Of a stretch of DNA of 54,880 nucleotides, positions 40,852 through 49,800 are shown one piece after another. Every line of letters begins with the position of its first letter. The stretch's first letter is position 1. The translations under genes were made by a program, and so were the position numbers. The DNA is from Candidatus Peregrinibacteria bacterium CG_4_10_14_0_2_um_filter_38_24 (lineage in GTDB: Bacteria > Patescibacteriota > Gracilibacteria > UBA1369 > LOWO2-01-FULL-3): assembly GCA_002792535.1 (NCBI GenBank), contig PFOM01000040.1, positions 1 through 54,880 of the forward strand. The letters are read 5' to 3'. Under the pieces are notes generated by a model that had not been told where the DNA came from, did not search any database, and saw nothing but the letters and a program-made list of their open reading frames with translations.

Positions 40852-41220
40852 ATGGAACAAGAAGATTACTTGGAAGAAATATACAATCTGTTTAAAGAAA
40901 ATGGCCACATAAGGATCTCTGACATTGCGAACTCTTTAAACGTAAAAAAACCATCCGTGACTCAAATGATGCAAAGGCTTAAGAAAGAGGATTGTCTCTT
41001 GTATGAACCGTATTCACCAATAAAACTAACAGAGAAAGGATATAAAATAGGAAAAAGTGTCGCGGAAAGGCACAGAGTCCTTGCCGAATTTTTCACGATT
41101 TTAGGAATATCAAAACAGATTCAGGAAAAAGATATTCATGGAATAGAGCATTCTTTAAGCGAAACAACATTAAAACGCCTCAAAGAGGTTTCGGCATTTC
41201 TAAAGAAAAAGAAATTTTAA
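40852..41220 (+). CDS. mntR: DtxR/MntR family metal-dependent regulator
   Basis: 122 residues from the ATG at 40852; an upstream TTG lies in the promoter. The winged helix includes IRISDIANSLNVKKPSVTQM followed by MQRLKKEDCLLYE. Dimer/metal region: ERHRVLAEFFTILGI and IHGIEHSLSETTLKRL. Aligning to B. subtilis MntR, Asp-8, Glu-11, His-77, Glu-102 and His-103 have counterparts, but Glu-99 is replaced by His. The -10 ends six bases before the ATG, so the mRNA is probably leaderless. No SH3-like third domain, as in MntR. Its stop overlaps the stop of the convergent gene. Confidence 0.88.
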   Translation: MEQEDYLEEIYNLFKENGHIRISDIANSLNVKKPSVTQMMQRLKKEDCLLYEPYSPIKLTEKGYKIGKSVAERHRVLAEFFTILGISKQIQEKDIHGIEHSLSETTLKRLKEVSAFLKKKKF

Positions 41221-42059
41221 AACTCCATATCAAGAAGCTTAACCAAATTTTTCACTTGAGGATGATATTCTTTTGGATAAGAAAAACCGTAAATCAAACT
41301 GCCAAATCTTACTGTCAAAAACGCCACATTTTGGCGACGGGAATCATTCATGTAAAAAGAGCCGTCTCCAAATTCGCCAGTCTCGTTTACCTCTATATCA
41401 AGGCCTTCCGAGCCACGAGTCTTGAGAGTATCATACACGGTTTTTGGTGAATTCATCGGGCCTACATCAATGATATAAATTTTAGCAATCATCGAGTCGA
41501 CAGACTTAATAACATTTTTAAATATTTTTAGATCTTCCAAATCCTGAAGATAAATAGTTTTATACAAAAATCCGTCAAAATCCTCGGTGTCGATAGTGGT
41601 ATTCGTAAATCCCGCACTCTTAAGCTGATCCTGATTCAGATAAATACTTAAAACCGCAGGTTTATAGGTATTGCTTTCAAAATCGTCGGCTGTTCCGGAA
41701 ATAGGTGCCTGAGGAGAGGAATTTGATTGATTAGTCGAATCATCTAAACCTGGCACTTCTAAGCCATTTATGTCACTAGCTCCACTTGGGACATCAAGTC
41801 CGTCGCCAAATTCAGTAGGAGGTAAAGTTGAGGCATCAAGCCCCAGTCCTGAAGTTTCAACAGGATTTACCGGTTGTCCATCAGCTCCAAGAACATTCGC
41901 GCTTAGATTTAAAGAATTTGGGAGGGGATTCGTAGCGCTATCGGTTCCCGTTATGGAGGCCAAATCAAGATTTGGCCAGTATTGATTTGCAACAACCTGT
42001 GCCGCGACAACCACTACGACCAAAGTAAGAATGACGGTAAAAACCGTAAATTTTCGCAT
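41217..42059 (-). CDS. Membrane-anchored protein of unknown function
   Basis: 280 residues. One N-terminal membrane segment (FTVFTVILTLVVVVVAAQVV) is followed by about 100 residues of Ser/Pro/Gly/Asp-rich linker. Then comes a folded-looking domain of about 150 residues, LSIYLNQDQLKSAGFTNTTI through VKNLVKLLDMEF. The single anchor and linker suggest an extracellular domain. No family recognised. It lies between element G and the mntR end and could be read through from secE-nusG. Confidence 0.55.
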   Translation of the reverse strand: MRKFTVFTVILTLVVVVVAAQVVANQYWPNLDLASITGTDSATNPLPNSLNLSANVLGADGQPVNPVETSGLGLDASTLPPTEFGDGLDVPSGASDINGLEVPGLDDSTNQSNSSPQAPISGTADDFESNTYKPAVLSIYLNQDQLKSAGFTNTTIDTEDFDGFLYKTIYLQDLEDLKIFKNVIKSVDSMIAKIYIIDVGPMNSPKTVYDTLKTRGSEGLDIEVNETGEFGDGSFYMNDSRRQNVAFLTVRFGSLIYGFSYPKEYHPQVKNLVKLLDMEF

Positions 42060-42162
42060 AACTTAGAAATGAGGAAATTTCCTTTCTACAAAGATAAGAG
42101 ATTTAACATTAAAAAGCAAGAAATAGATTGCGAATTTCCCACGGTAAAGAAGAAATATGGTT

Positions 42163-42270
42163 AGGAAAGAGACTTAAATATCCTTTCGAGCGCATTGCGT
42201 TTGTTTTAGGAAAAAGATTGAATACAAAAAAAAAAGCTTAAGCTCGAAAGGATATTTAAGTCTCTTTCCT
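42163..42270. repeat. Long-hairpin element G, perfect 29-bp arms, downstream of nusG
   Basis: Arms 42163-42191 and 42242-42270 are perfect reverse complements over 29 bases, the cleanest copy. The left shoulder GAGCGCATTGCGTTTG and right shoulder AAAAAGCTTAAGCTC match elements D and E. The 50-base loop is A/T-rich with an A10 run. The right arm ends eight bases before the nusG stop codon, so it lies at the 3' end of the secE-nusG transcript. Confidence 0.92.
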
Positions 42271-42278
42271 TGCACCCC

Positions 42279-42824
42279 TTATTTCTTCTTTACCTGCGTG
42301 AAATCAAGCTCCATTGGAGTCTCTCGCCCAAAAATCGTAATCAAAACCTTAACTTTTCCTTTTTCTTCATCAATATTGCTGATAGATCCATCGTAATTTG
42401 CAAAAGGTCCATCCAAAACGGTGACATGGTCTCCGACAGCAAAATCGATCTTGAATTTTGGCTCTGACTGGCCCATATGTCTCTTTATGACTTTCCATTC
42501 TTCAGGGGAAACCGGCACCGGAATAGTCCCAGCCCCGACAAATCCGGTAACATTTGGAGTATTTCTGACCACATACCAGCTATCGTCTGTAACAGTCATA
42601 TCTACAAGTACATATCCCGGAAAAATGCGTTTTTCCTCAGTAACAGGTTCACCTTTTTTGATAACAATCTGAGTTTCTTTAGGCACAACAACATCAAAAA
42701 TCATATCTTGCATTCCAAGAGATTCGATACGCTGAAGCAATGCTTCACGAACGGCATCTTCATAACCTGAATAAGTATGAATTACGTACCAATGTCTACC
42801 TGTATTTTCGGCTTGCCTTCCCAT
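42279..42824 (-). CDS. nusG: Transcription termination/antitermination protein NusG
   Basis: 181 residues. NGN domain: RHWYVIHTYSGYEDAVREAL and EEKRIFPGYVLVDM, then NTPNVTGFVG. The C-terminal KOW domain reads FAVGDHVTVLDGPFANYDGS and ends in a typical FGRETPMELDFTQVKK. NusG contacts RNA polymerase and Rho or S10. It follows secE by 12 bases, the usual pair. Confidence 0.97.
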   Translation of the reverse strand: MGRQAENTGRHWYVIHTYSGYEDAVREALLQRIESLGMQDMIFDVVVPKETQIVIKKGEPVTEEKRIFPGYVLVDMTVTDDSWYVVRNTPNVTGFVGAGTIPVPVSPEEWKVIKRHMGQSEPKFKIDFAVGDHVTVLDGPFANYDGSISNIDEEKGKVKVLITIFGRETPMELDFTQVKKK

Positions 42825-42836
42825 TTAGTATATTAT

Positions 42837-43046
42837 TTATTGTGCTTTAAATGATCCTGCGACTTGAAGCAGGTATGTATATCCTGTAGTAAATCCGTAA
42901 TCAACGACAGCAAGGAAAACAGCTGTAGTAAGACAGAATATAAGAACGATAATAGTAATCTTTATAGCCTGATTTTTGGTAGGCCAGACCACCTTTGGTA
43001 GTTCTTCAAAAGCTCCCTTAATGTAATTTTTTATCGTTTTGAACAT
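42837..43046 (-). CDS. secE: Preprotein translocase subunit SecE
   Basis: 69 residues. GAFEELPKVVWPTKNQAIK is the conserved cytoplasmic segment before a single membrane helix (ITIIVLIFCLTTAVFLAVVD). Part of the SecYEG channel. Normal short bacterial form, in operon with nusG. Confidence 0.93.
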   Translation of the reverse strand: MFKTIKNYIKGAFEELPKVVWPTKNQAIKITIIVLIFCLTTAVFLAVVDYGFTTGYTYLLQVAGSFKAQ

Positions 43047-43304
43047 AATATTTTATAGATAACCTGAAAAAGCCTTACGGCTCACCTGTCCAAATTACCA
43101 CTACCTTTTAAAAAATGCAAGAAAATTTTCAAGATATCAATAAACAAAATTTCGATACACACCCATGCTGTTAAAAAATACAAAAAGCCAAAAACACGAG
43201 TTTTATTACACGTCACATTTTAAGAATTCGCTACTCGAAAAAGTTAAAATTTTGGCTTGTGCCTGCTATTATTCGAGCATAAATATCTTCTAAAAATCAC
43301 TCCT

Positions 43305-44567
43305 ATGCATAATACAATCACAACTGATGGCAGGCAAAATATGGCAGTCATAAGCCCGATTTGGCAAAATCCCGCACCGGTATCAAGGCCATGCGGCAGT
43401 GAAAGTGTCCAGCTCTCGAAAACCTCATCTATGAGCCAAAATCTTCAGTCCATGCCCGACAAAAACTTATACAATCTCTGCAAAACCCACGGCGAGCGCG
43501 CCCGAATCTGGCGACAACGATTCGCGGGACTGCTTCCCGAAGTCTTCAAACGCAAATTATACGAGAAGAAAGGCTTTATTTCGATTTTTGAATTTTCAAA
43601 AAAACTGGCGGGACTAAGCGAAGAACAGGTCAGACTTGTTCTAAATCTCGAAAAAAGATTCGAAACAATGCCAGCCCTGAAAACCTTACTCACAAGCGGA
43701 AAAGTGAGCGTGAACAAACTTTCCCGAATCGTCTCGATCGCAACCCACAAAAATGAAATGTTTTTGGCGACTCAAGTCCAAGTCCTATCAAAAAACGCCG
43801 TGGAAACTTTGGTTAGGGATGAAAAATTTGCGACGGGGAATTATGGCAAAAATGAAACAAAAAATATGAATTTTGCGAATAGAAACAGTGATAGAATCGA
43901 CGAAAATTCCATCTCAAATCCTGCCAATTTTTCCACAGCGAATGGCTCACAAAAGCCGCTTTTTGCCCCAAAAAGTCTGCCCGGGCAGATGTGTTTTGAC
44001 ACAAAAAATGAAAAAAGCAATGAACAAAATTATCCAAAAATCATTTTCGGAAATGAAAAAATAACCGACAAAAAAACAGAATTTGAAACATTGGAAATTT
44101 CTCCGGAAGTGCGGAAAAAACTTCTCGAACTCCAGCAAAAAGGCCTCGACATAAACGCAATCATCCTCGAATCCCTCCAAAAACGCGAACAAGAAATCGC
44201 GCAGAGGAAAGCCGAAATCGGGGGAAACCTTGCGCGAAAATCGGAAAAAATGGCACAGAAAAAATCTCCTTCCCGCCATATCCCCATCTCCATAAAACGC
44301 ATCCTTTACGCCGAACATGGCACAAAATGTTCCGCCCCAAACTGCCAAAAACCTTCGGAACAAATCCACCACATCCAAAGATTTTCCGCACTACCAGGCC
44401 ACAATCCGCACTCCCTCGCCCCGCTTTGCAAAGCCCACCACGAACTCATGCATTGCGGGGATCTTGACTATTTGGAGATTCGAAAAAAAAGTATGTTAAA
44501 GTCACATGAGCATCTTACAGGGGAGTCCTTCACCGCGAACCCACCCACACCTAAAGAAATACCTTAA
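43305..44567 (+). CDS. HNH endonuclease domain protein
   Basis: 420 residues from the ATG at 43305; an upstream TTG is less likely. An N-terminal helical region (KRKLYEKKGFISIFEFSKKL, AGLSEEQVRLVLNLEKRF) resembles the DUF222-like helical part seen in many HNH proteins. A long polar middle stretch follows, then a C-terminal HNH domain: KCSAPNCQKPSEQIHHIQRF followed by LAPLCKAHHELMH, with paired cysteines and the His-His/His motif. Such proteins are common near mobile elements and may cut DNA, but the target is unknown. The nucleotide composition is richer in GC than its neighbours by eye, which may mean transfer. Confidence 0.82.
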   Translation: MHNTITTDGRQNMAVISPIWQNPAPVSRPCGSESVQLSKTSSMSQNLQSMPDKNLYNLCKTHGERARIWRQRFAGLLPEVFKRKLYEKKGFISIFEFSKKLAGLSEEQVRLVLNLEKRFETMPALKTLLTSGKVSVNKLSRIVSIATHKNEMFLATQVQVLSKNAVETLVRDEKFATGNYGKNETKNMNFANRNSDRIDENSISNPANFSTANGSQKPLFAPKSLPGQMCFDTKNEKSNEQNYPKIIFGNEKITDKKTEFETLEISPEVRKKLLELQQKGLDINAIILESLQKREQEIAQRKAEIGGNLARKSEKMAQKKSPSRHIPISIKRILYAEHGTKCSAPNCQKPSEQIHHIQRFSALPGHNPHSLAPLCKAHHELMHCGDLDYLEIRKKSMLKSHEHLTGESFTANPPTPKEIP

Positions 44568-44672
44568 GCCCCGACTTCGCTTATCGCAAAATACGATAGG
44601 GAGAATAACTATTGCTACAATGATCAAAGTTTATCAGGCACGAACATCTTCAGGCGTGCCAAGCTTTTCCCC

Positions 44673-44701
44673 TTGAGTTCAAACTCAATTTGTGCTAAAA
44701 T
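44673..44701 (+). promoter_or_regulatory. Promoter with overlapping palindrome before the VirB2-like/PKD cluster
   Basis: TTGAGT (44673-44678), 17 bases, TAAAAT (44696-44701). The -35 lies inside TTGAGTT-CA-AACTCAA (44673-44688), a palindrome that could be an operator. Upstream, GGCACG-aacatcttcagg-CGTGCC (44637-44660) forms a hairpin, possibly the terminator side of the HNH gene although the T-run is short. Confidence 0.65.
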
Positions 44702-44731
44702 ATATAGAAAAATAAAAACAAAAACGACTAC

Positions 44732-45805
44732 ATGTCAAAACAAAATTTAAAACACGGGAAAAATCTGTGCAAACCAATACGAAAATTGATAATCGCAGAT
44801 AGGCCTGCAGTCTCACAGGAATCGACAACCGTATTGCGGACAACCGTATTGCAATACGCCTTGCAGTTTATCTTCGTACTCGGACTCATGAGCGTTGCGC
44901 TTGGAATATTTGCATTTTTGACGAATTCAGGTCTAGCACATGCGGCGTCACTTCTACCTGTCCCGACTGAATACGACAAATATAACATTCCTCAAGCCCC
45001 AAAGAAATCAGGTCAGCTCATCATAGTCGATCTTGTAATGGGCGCTTTGTCTTACGTAAAAGTACTCGTCGGAGTCGGAGGGATAGCGATGCTGGTTTAC
45101 CTTGGGTATGAATTGGTTCTCTCCTCGGGGGACGAAGAAAGCGTAACCAAAGTAAAAAAAGCATTCACTTACACCTTGGTTTCATTTGTAATAGTCAGTA
45201 TGTCTCAGGACTTGGCGAAAATATTCGACATGTCTCAGGGAACAGTCTTGGGAAACGCTTCGGAAATTTCAAATAGAGTGAAGCTTTTTGACAAACAGGT
45301 CGAAATCTTTATGACTTTTATAAAATACGTGATTGGAGCCTACGCGATGATAATGGCGGTAAAACATGGAATAAAATTCATAACGGCGGGAGGAGACGAG
45401 GAAGCTGTAAAAAAATCAAGAAGCGGGCTTATGTACAGCATCGGAGGCTTGCTTCTGATTTACGTCGGAGACATATTTATAAACAAAGTTTTCTACAATG
45501 TCAGCAATGTTTATTCCGGAGTAAACGGAGTTCACCCGATGGTAAACGTAAAAACCGGAATTGCCCAAATCGCCGGAATTATAAATTTTCTAATGTATTT
45601 CATCGGACCGGCGGCATTTGTTATGCTTATAGTCTCAGCAATAATGTATTTGAGCTCCGGAGGTGAAGAAGAAAAAACGAAAAAAGCAAAAAATATACTT
45701 ATAGCAACAATAATCGGAATTGTAATAATTTACGGCGCTTTTGCGCTTGTAAGTACGGTTTTATCAAGCCAGCTTGCGAGTTTTGGTGCCATAGCCAACG
45801 AATAA
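44732..45805 (+). CDS. Triple VirB2-like membrane protein 1
   Basis: 357 residues. N-terminal cytoplasmic tail and one hydrophobic segment with a possible cleavage site (SGLAHA), then three copies of a two-helix module. Each has a helix, a G(G/S)-(D/E)-E-E-x-x-x-K-x-K/R loop and a second helix: SSGDEESVTKVKKAF, TAGGDEEAVKKSRSGLMYS and SSGGEEEKTKKAKNILIATI. This resembles the TrbC/VirB2 pilin family, whose usual subunit has one such module. Three fused modules suggest a fixed membrane scaffold rather than a polymerising pilin (inference). First gene after a good promoter, four bases before the next. Confidence 0.75.
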   Translation: MSKQNLKHGKNLCKPIRKLIIADRPAVSQESTTVLRTTVLQYALQFIFVLGLMSVALGIFAFLTNSGLAHAASLLPVPTEYDKYNIPQAPKKSGQLIIVDLVMGALSYVKVLVGVGGIAMLVYLGYELVLSSGDEESVTKVKKAFTYTLVSFVIVSMSQDLAKIFDMSQGTVLGNASEISNRVKLFDKQVEIFMTFIKYVIGAYAMIMAVKHGIKFITAGGDEEAVKKSRSGLMYSIGGLLLIYVGDIFINKVFYNVSNVYSGVNGVHPMVNVKTGIAQIAGIINFLMYFIGPAAFVMLIVSAIMYLSSGGEEEKTKKAKNILIATIIGIVIIYGAFALVSTVLSSQLASFGAIANE

Positions 45806-45809
45806 ATAT

Positions 45810-46814
45810 ATGAAAAAATTTATAAAATCATTTTTAGTCTCATTTCTGCTCATGAATCTTGGGCTTACAATTTATGCCTTTGCGACATTTGGAGGGGTTT
45901 CACATAAAGCATTTGCGATAAATCCGCTTCAGAAAATACAAGAAGTTGGTGAACCGACAAAGCTACCTGGCTTTATAACAGGCCAGCATCCCGAAGCTCC
46001 TGCGGATTATTCACAGCCGGGAGTGGGAACGCTTACGAGTCCTGTGTTTTTCGCACTTGATATGGCGAAATTAGCTCTTAGCGGAATCGCAATGATTATC
46101 ATAGTCATTGCCGCGATAAAACTGATTTCAACGACAAATGAAGAAGCCGCGGGAAAAGCAAAAAGAACACTCATTTACTCAATAATGGGAATGATCTTGA
46201 TTCAGCTTGCGGATACAATCGTAAGAAAAATGTTCTTTGGAGAATTGGGAGACGCATTTGAAAATATAGCCGTCACAAAATTATATGCGGAACAATCCGT
46301 CGGACAGGTAAGAAACATAATAGGTATGGCAGAGGCATTCCTTGGAATCGCGGCCGTACTCGTAATCATAGTTCGTGGATTCACGGTAATGGTTAGCGGA
46401 GGAAACGAAGAAGAACTTGGCAAAGCGAAAAAACATCTGATGTACGCTGTCGCCGGACTTTTTGTAATCATACTTTCTGAAGTTATAATTCGTGGAGTTG
46501 TCTTCCCGGAAAACGGAGAAGCTATGCCGGATCCTGAAATTGCAAAATTCATAATAGTAAAAATAGTAAATTACGTTGTTGGATTTATATCCATAATTGC
46601 ATTTGTTTCGCTCTTTTATTCGGGATATCTATATGTCACATCTGCCGGAAACGAAGAGGCGACAGCAAAAGTAAAAAAGATATTCACAGCGTCGGTTATC
46701 GCTATAGTCCTTGCGCTCGGCTCATTTGCAATTGTAAATACATTGATAAAATTCACACCATACTATGGAGCAGAGCAGGTGGCACCCGGAACCACGCCTC
46801 CTCCGGCAAAATAA
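45810..46814 (+). CDS. Triple VirB2-like membrane protein 2
   Basis: 334 residues, same design as the preceding gene. Signal-anchor at the N-terminus, then three modules with the loops STTNEEAAGKAKRTLIYSI, VSGGNEEELGKAKKHLMYAV and TSAGNEEATAKVKKIFTASV. Loop sequence, spacing and helix pairs are alike, so the two genes come from duplication. The end is Pro/Gly-rich (VAPGTTPPPAK). Its stop is 60 bases before the giant PKD protein. No ATPase of the VirB4/VirB11 kind is visible in the window. Confidence 0.75.
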   Translation: MKKFIKSFLVSFLLMNLGLTIYAFATFGGVSHKAFAINPLQKIQEVGEPTKLPGFITGQHPEAPADYSQPGVGTLTSPVFFALDMAKLALSGIAMIIIVIAAIKLISTTNEEAAGKAKRTLIYSIMGMILIQLADTIVRKMFFGELGDAFENIAVTKLYAEQSVGQVRNIIGMAEAFLGIAAVLVIIVRGFTVMVSGGNEEELGKAKKHLMYAVAGLFVIILSEVIIRGVVFPENGEAMPDPEIAKFIIVKIVNYVVGFISIIAFVSLFYSGYLYVTSAGNEEATAKVKKIFTASVIAIVLALGSFAIVNTLIKFTPYYGAEQVAPGTTPPPAK

Positions 46815-46875
46815 AAAATAATACATTGCTATAAACGTTCAAAAAAAATATAATTAAGCAAAGTGCCTCAACACT

Positions 46876-49800
46876 ATGAAAAACAGAATAAATAAAATAA
46901 TAAAAATTGCCCTAATCCTAGGGATTTTTACAACGATACTATCAACTCATATATTTGTTGCATCAGCGGATTGGTACGATAATCTGAAAAATGATGCAAA
47001 AAAACTTTTCACCACAACTGAACAGGGGCAGGATTTTTCGCAGTTCAAGCCGGGGGACAGCCTTGCATTAGGGAAAGAAGGAATTAACACATCTCTTACA
47101 CAATCCAGTGATGTTCGTGAATTCGTTATAAAAATCGTGAATTTCGCACTTGGATTCTTGGGACTAATTGCTGTGTTGATTGTAATATATGGAGGTGTCC
47201 TTTATTTGACAGCCGGAGGGCAGGAAGAAAACACGGGCAAAGCCAAGAAAGCGATAGGATACGCGGTAATAGGACTGATAATAGTTGTTGGATCTTTCGC
47301 ATTTGTAAACACAGTAATAAAAGGAATTGGAGGAGGAGGAACAGGAACAGGAGGAACAAAAGTCGTAGGCTCAAACTATGGAAACAGCTTTAACGCCTCC
47401 GCAATCCAAGTGCAAAGTGTAGCTCAAGAAATTTATTCGAATTTTCTACTTTTCGGACAGAGTGCCGAGGAAATAAAAGGAATTGTAAATGATGCGAACA
47501 AAGATTCTTTAAATTATTCAAAAACACTCGTTTCCAGACAAGATGTTTTAAATTTCCTATTCAGCGAGAAGGAAAAAATTTCAAATGTAAGGGGAAGAAT
47601 CCCTCAATTCTCGGCGGCATATATTCAGACAAATACAATCATAAACAACATTGAATCCCAGACAGACGCAATAAAAGTCATGCCTGAAATGTTGGTAAAA
47701 TACGAGCAAGTCGCAGGCACAGTCGGCGACTGTATGGCTCCGGCAACGGACAATTGCATAACCTATCCGAAAGAACTTTATGCAAAGTGGACGGAAATAA
47801 AGACAGACATAATCGCTCCCGAAAATAGTCTTACAAAACTTTTCACTGCAATAAAAACTGATTATTTGGACAGACTGAAAAATGAATACATGCCGAAGAT
47901 TTACGACATGAAACAAATTTATGCAGGCACTGGTTCAACAGCCGATGCTGGATCAGACCTAAAGAAATTATTTGACGACATGATCCTTAATTACGGATAT
48001 AACCCTGCAAATACAAGTACTTTTACTCCGGAATCATTCCTTGGCAAGATAAATTCATGGAGCATTGCCGCTTCGTCAGACGCGGATATTAGCGCAACGG
48101 CGCAACTCCTTATAAAGGTATTAAAAATCCAAATCGCATTCTCTGAAGGACTTAAGTCTATCCAAAGCGTAGAAGCTCATTTGAGCGCAAATGTCGTGGA
48201 AGGAAGCAGTCCATTGGTCGTGACTTTCAATGTCCTTGATTCTCAAGATCCCGCTGGAGGAAGCATCGTTGACACAAGTATAGATTGGAAAAATATTGAT
48301 GGATCAAAATCTTTCACGGGAAAGGCTGTCGAGGTTTCAGCCGCAGTTGTTTGTACGGCGCCGAAGGAAAAAGAACTCTACGGTCCTGCTTACAGACAAT
48401 GTACATACAAATATCCGGGCACATACGCCGCAACCGTCACAATAAAATCAAACGACCCTTCTAAATATATTCCGGGAATGAGCACTCTTATAATAAAAGT
48501 AAATCCACCTACGACAAAAATAGATTTACAAATGGCCATTCAAGGAAAAACGATTCCTATAATGTCATATTATGAAAATGGAATTTTGAAAAACGATAGA
48601 GATATTATTGGAGTAACATTAAACGAGGCAAAGCAAGGAATAGTCTTGGATGCTTCAAAAACTATTAATGTAGAAAATTTCAAATGGAGTTTTGGTTCAG
48701 GCAAAGCTTCGGGCACGGGGGATAGCTCTGTTGACACAGACAAAACCGGACAACAAACAGTCACCTTCGACTCCGAAGGGAAAAACGTAATAAGACTCGA
48801 TGTAATGAGCAAGCTCGGAGAGTTGGACAGCAAATCTTTTGTTTTGGAGATAAGAAATGTTGCCGCAAGAATACAAGTTTCCCCAAATGAAAATATATTT
48901 ATAAACAGACCTACTATAATAGACGGAACTCTTTCGTCAGCCACTTCCGGAAAAATAAAATCATATGAATGGAGTATCTCAAAAACATCCGGAGAAATAG
49001 AAGAGATAGACCTCGGAACAAATGTAAACAAAAACTCTTTTATTCACAATTTCGAAAAACCGGGAAAATATAAAATAAGTTTGAAAGTGACTAGCGATCT
49101 TGAAACAGTCGAAGCCGAGCCATATACATTGACGGTGGAATCACAAGTCCCAAAAGCGATTTATGAATATTCACTTCCGGACAAGACCCAGCCATCCACG
49201 GTAAATTTCAACGCTTCGAAGAGTTTTGATCCGGATGGTTCAAATCCATTCCTTGTTTACAGCTGGAGCATCACTCCGGATTCGAAAGCCGGAGACAATT
49301 GGGTTTTCTTAAACGGAAGCACCGCAACAGACAAAAATCCAACTATTAAATTCAGAAAAAAAGACGATTACAAAGTGACTTTACGAGTCTCGGATTCGAG
49401 CACTGTTGGATCGGGATTAAAAGAAGAGTACACGGAAACGACAAGAACGGTATCAATTCAAGATGTATTAGATATAGCTTGGGGAAGTTCTCAGGCTACA
49501 ACGGCGGTCGTGGATGCGGACGGAAAAGCCACTGTGAATTTCATTCTTGCTAGTGAAAACTCAATCGCTTACGAAATAAAATTCGGCGACGGCGACGTCA
49601 GCACAGGGGATATCAGCAAGTCAAAAACAATCCCTCATACATATATGAATCCGGGGAAATATGATGTAAAAGCCACTGTCTACGACGACAACGACAACGA
49701 CAATTCAATCACAAAGAAAATTTTTATAGGAGGAGGCGACAAGCCTATCGCAAAAATGACGGTTTTTGTAAACGGAGTTGAAATCACAGATTTATCGGAC

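Noticed and set aside
5477-42270. Integron attC sites or a cassette array
   Set aside because: The RYYYAAC/GTTRRRY core pair was not found at the arm ends, the arms are far more perfect than attC, and no integrase gene is present.
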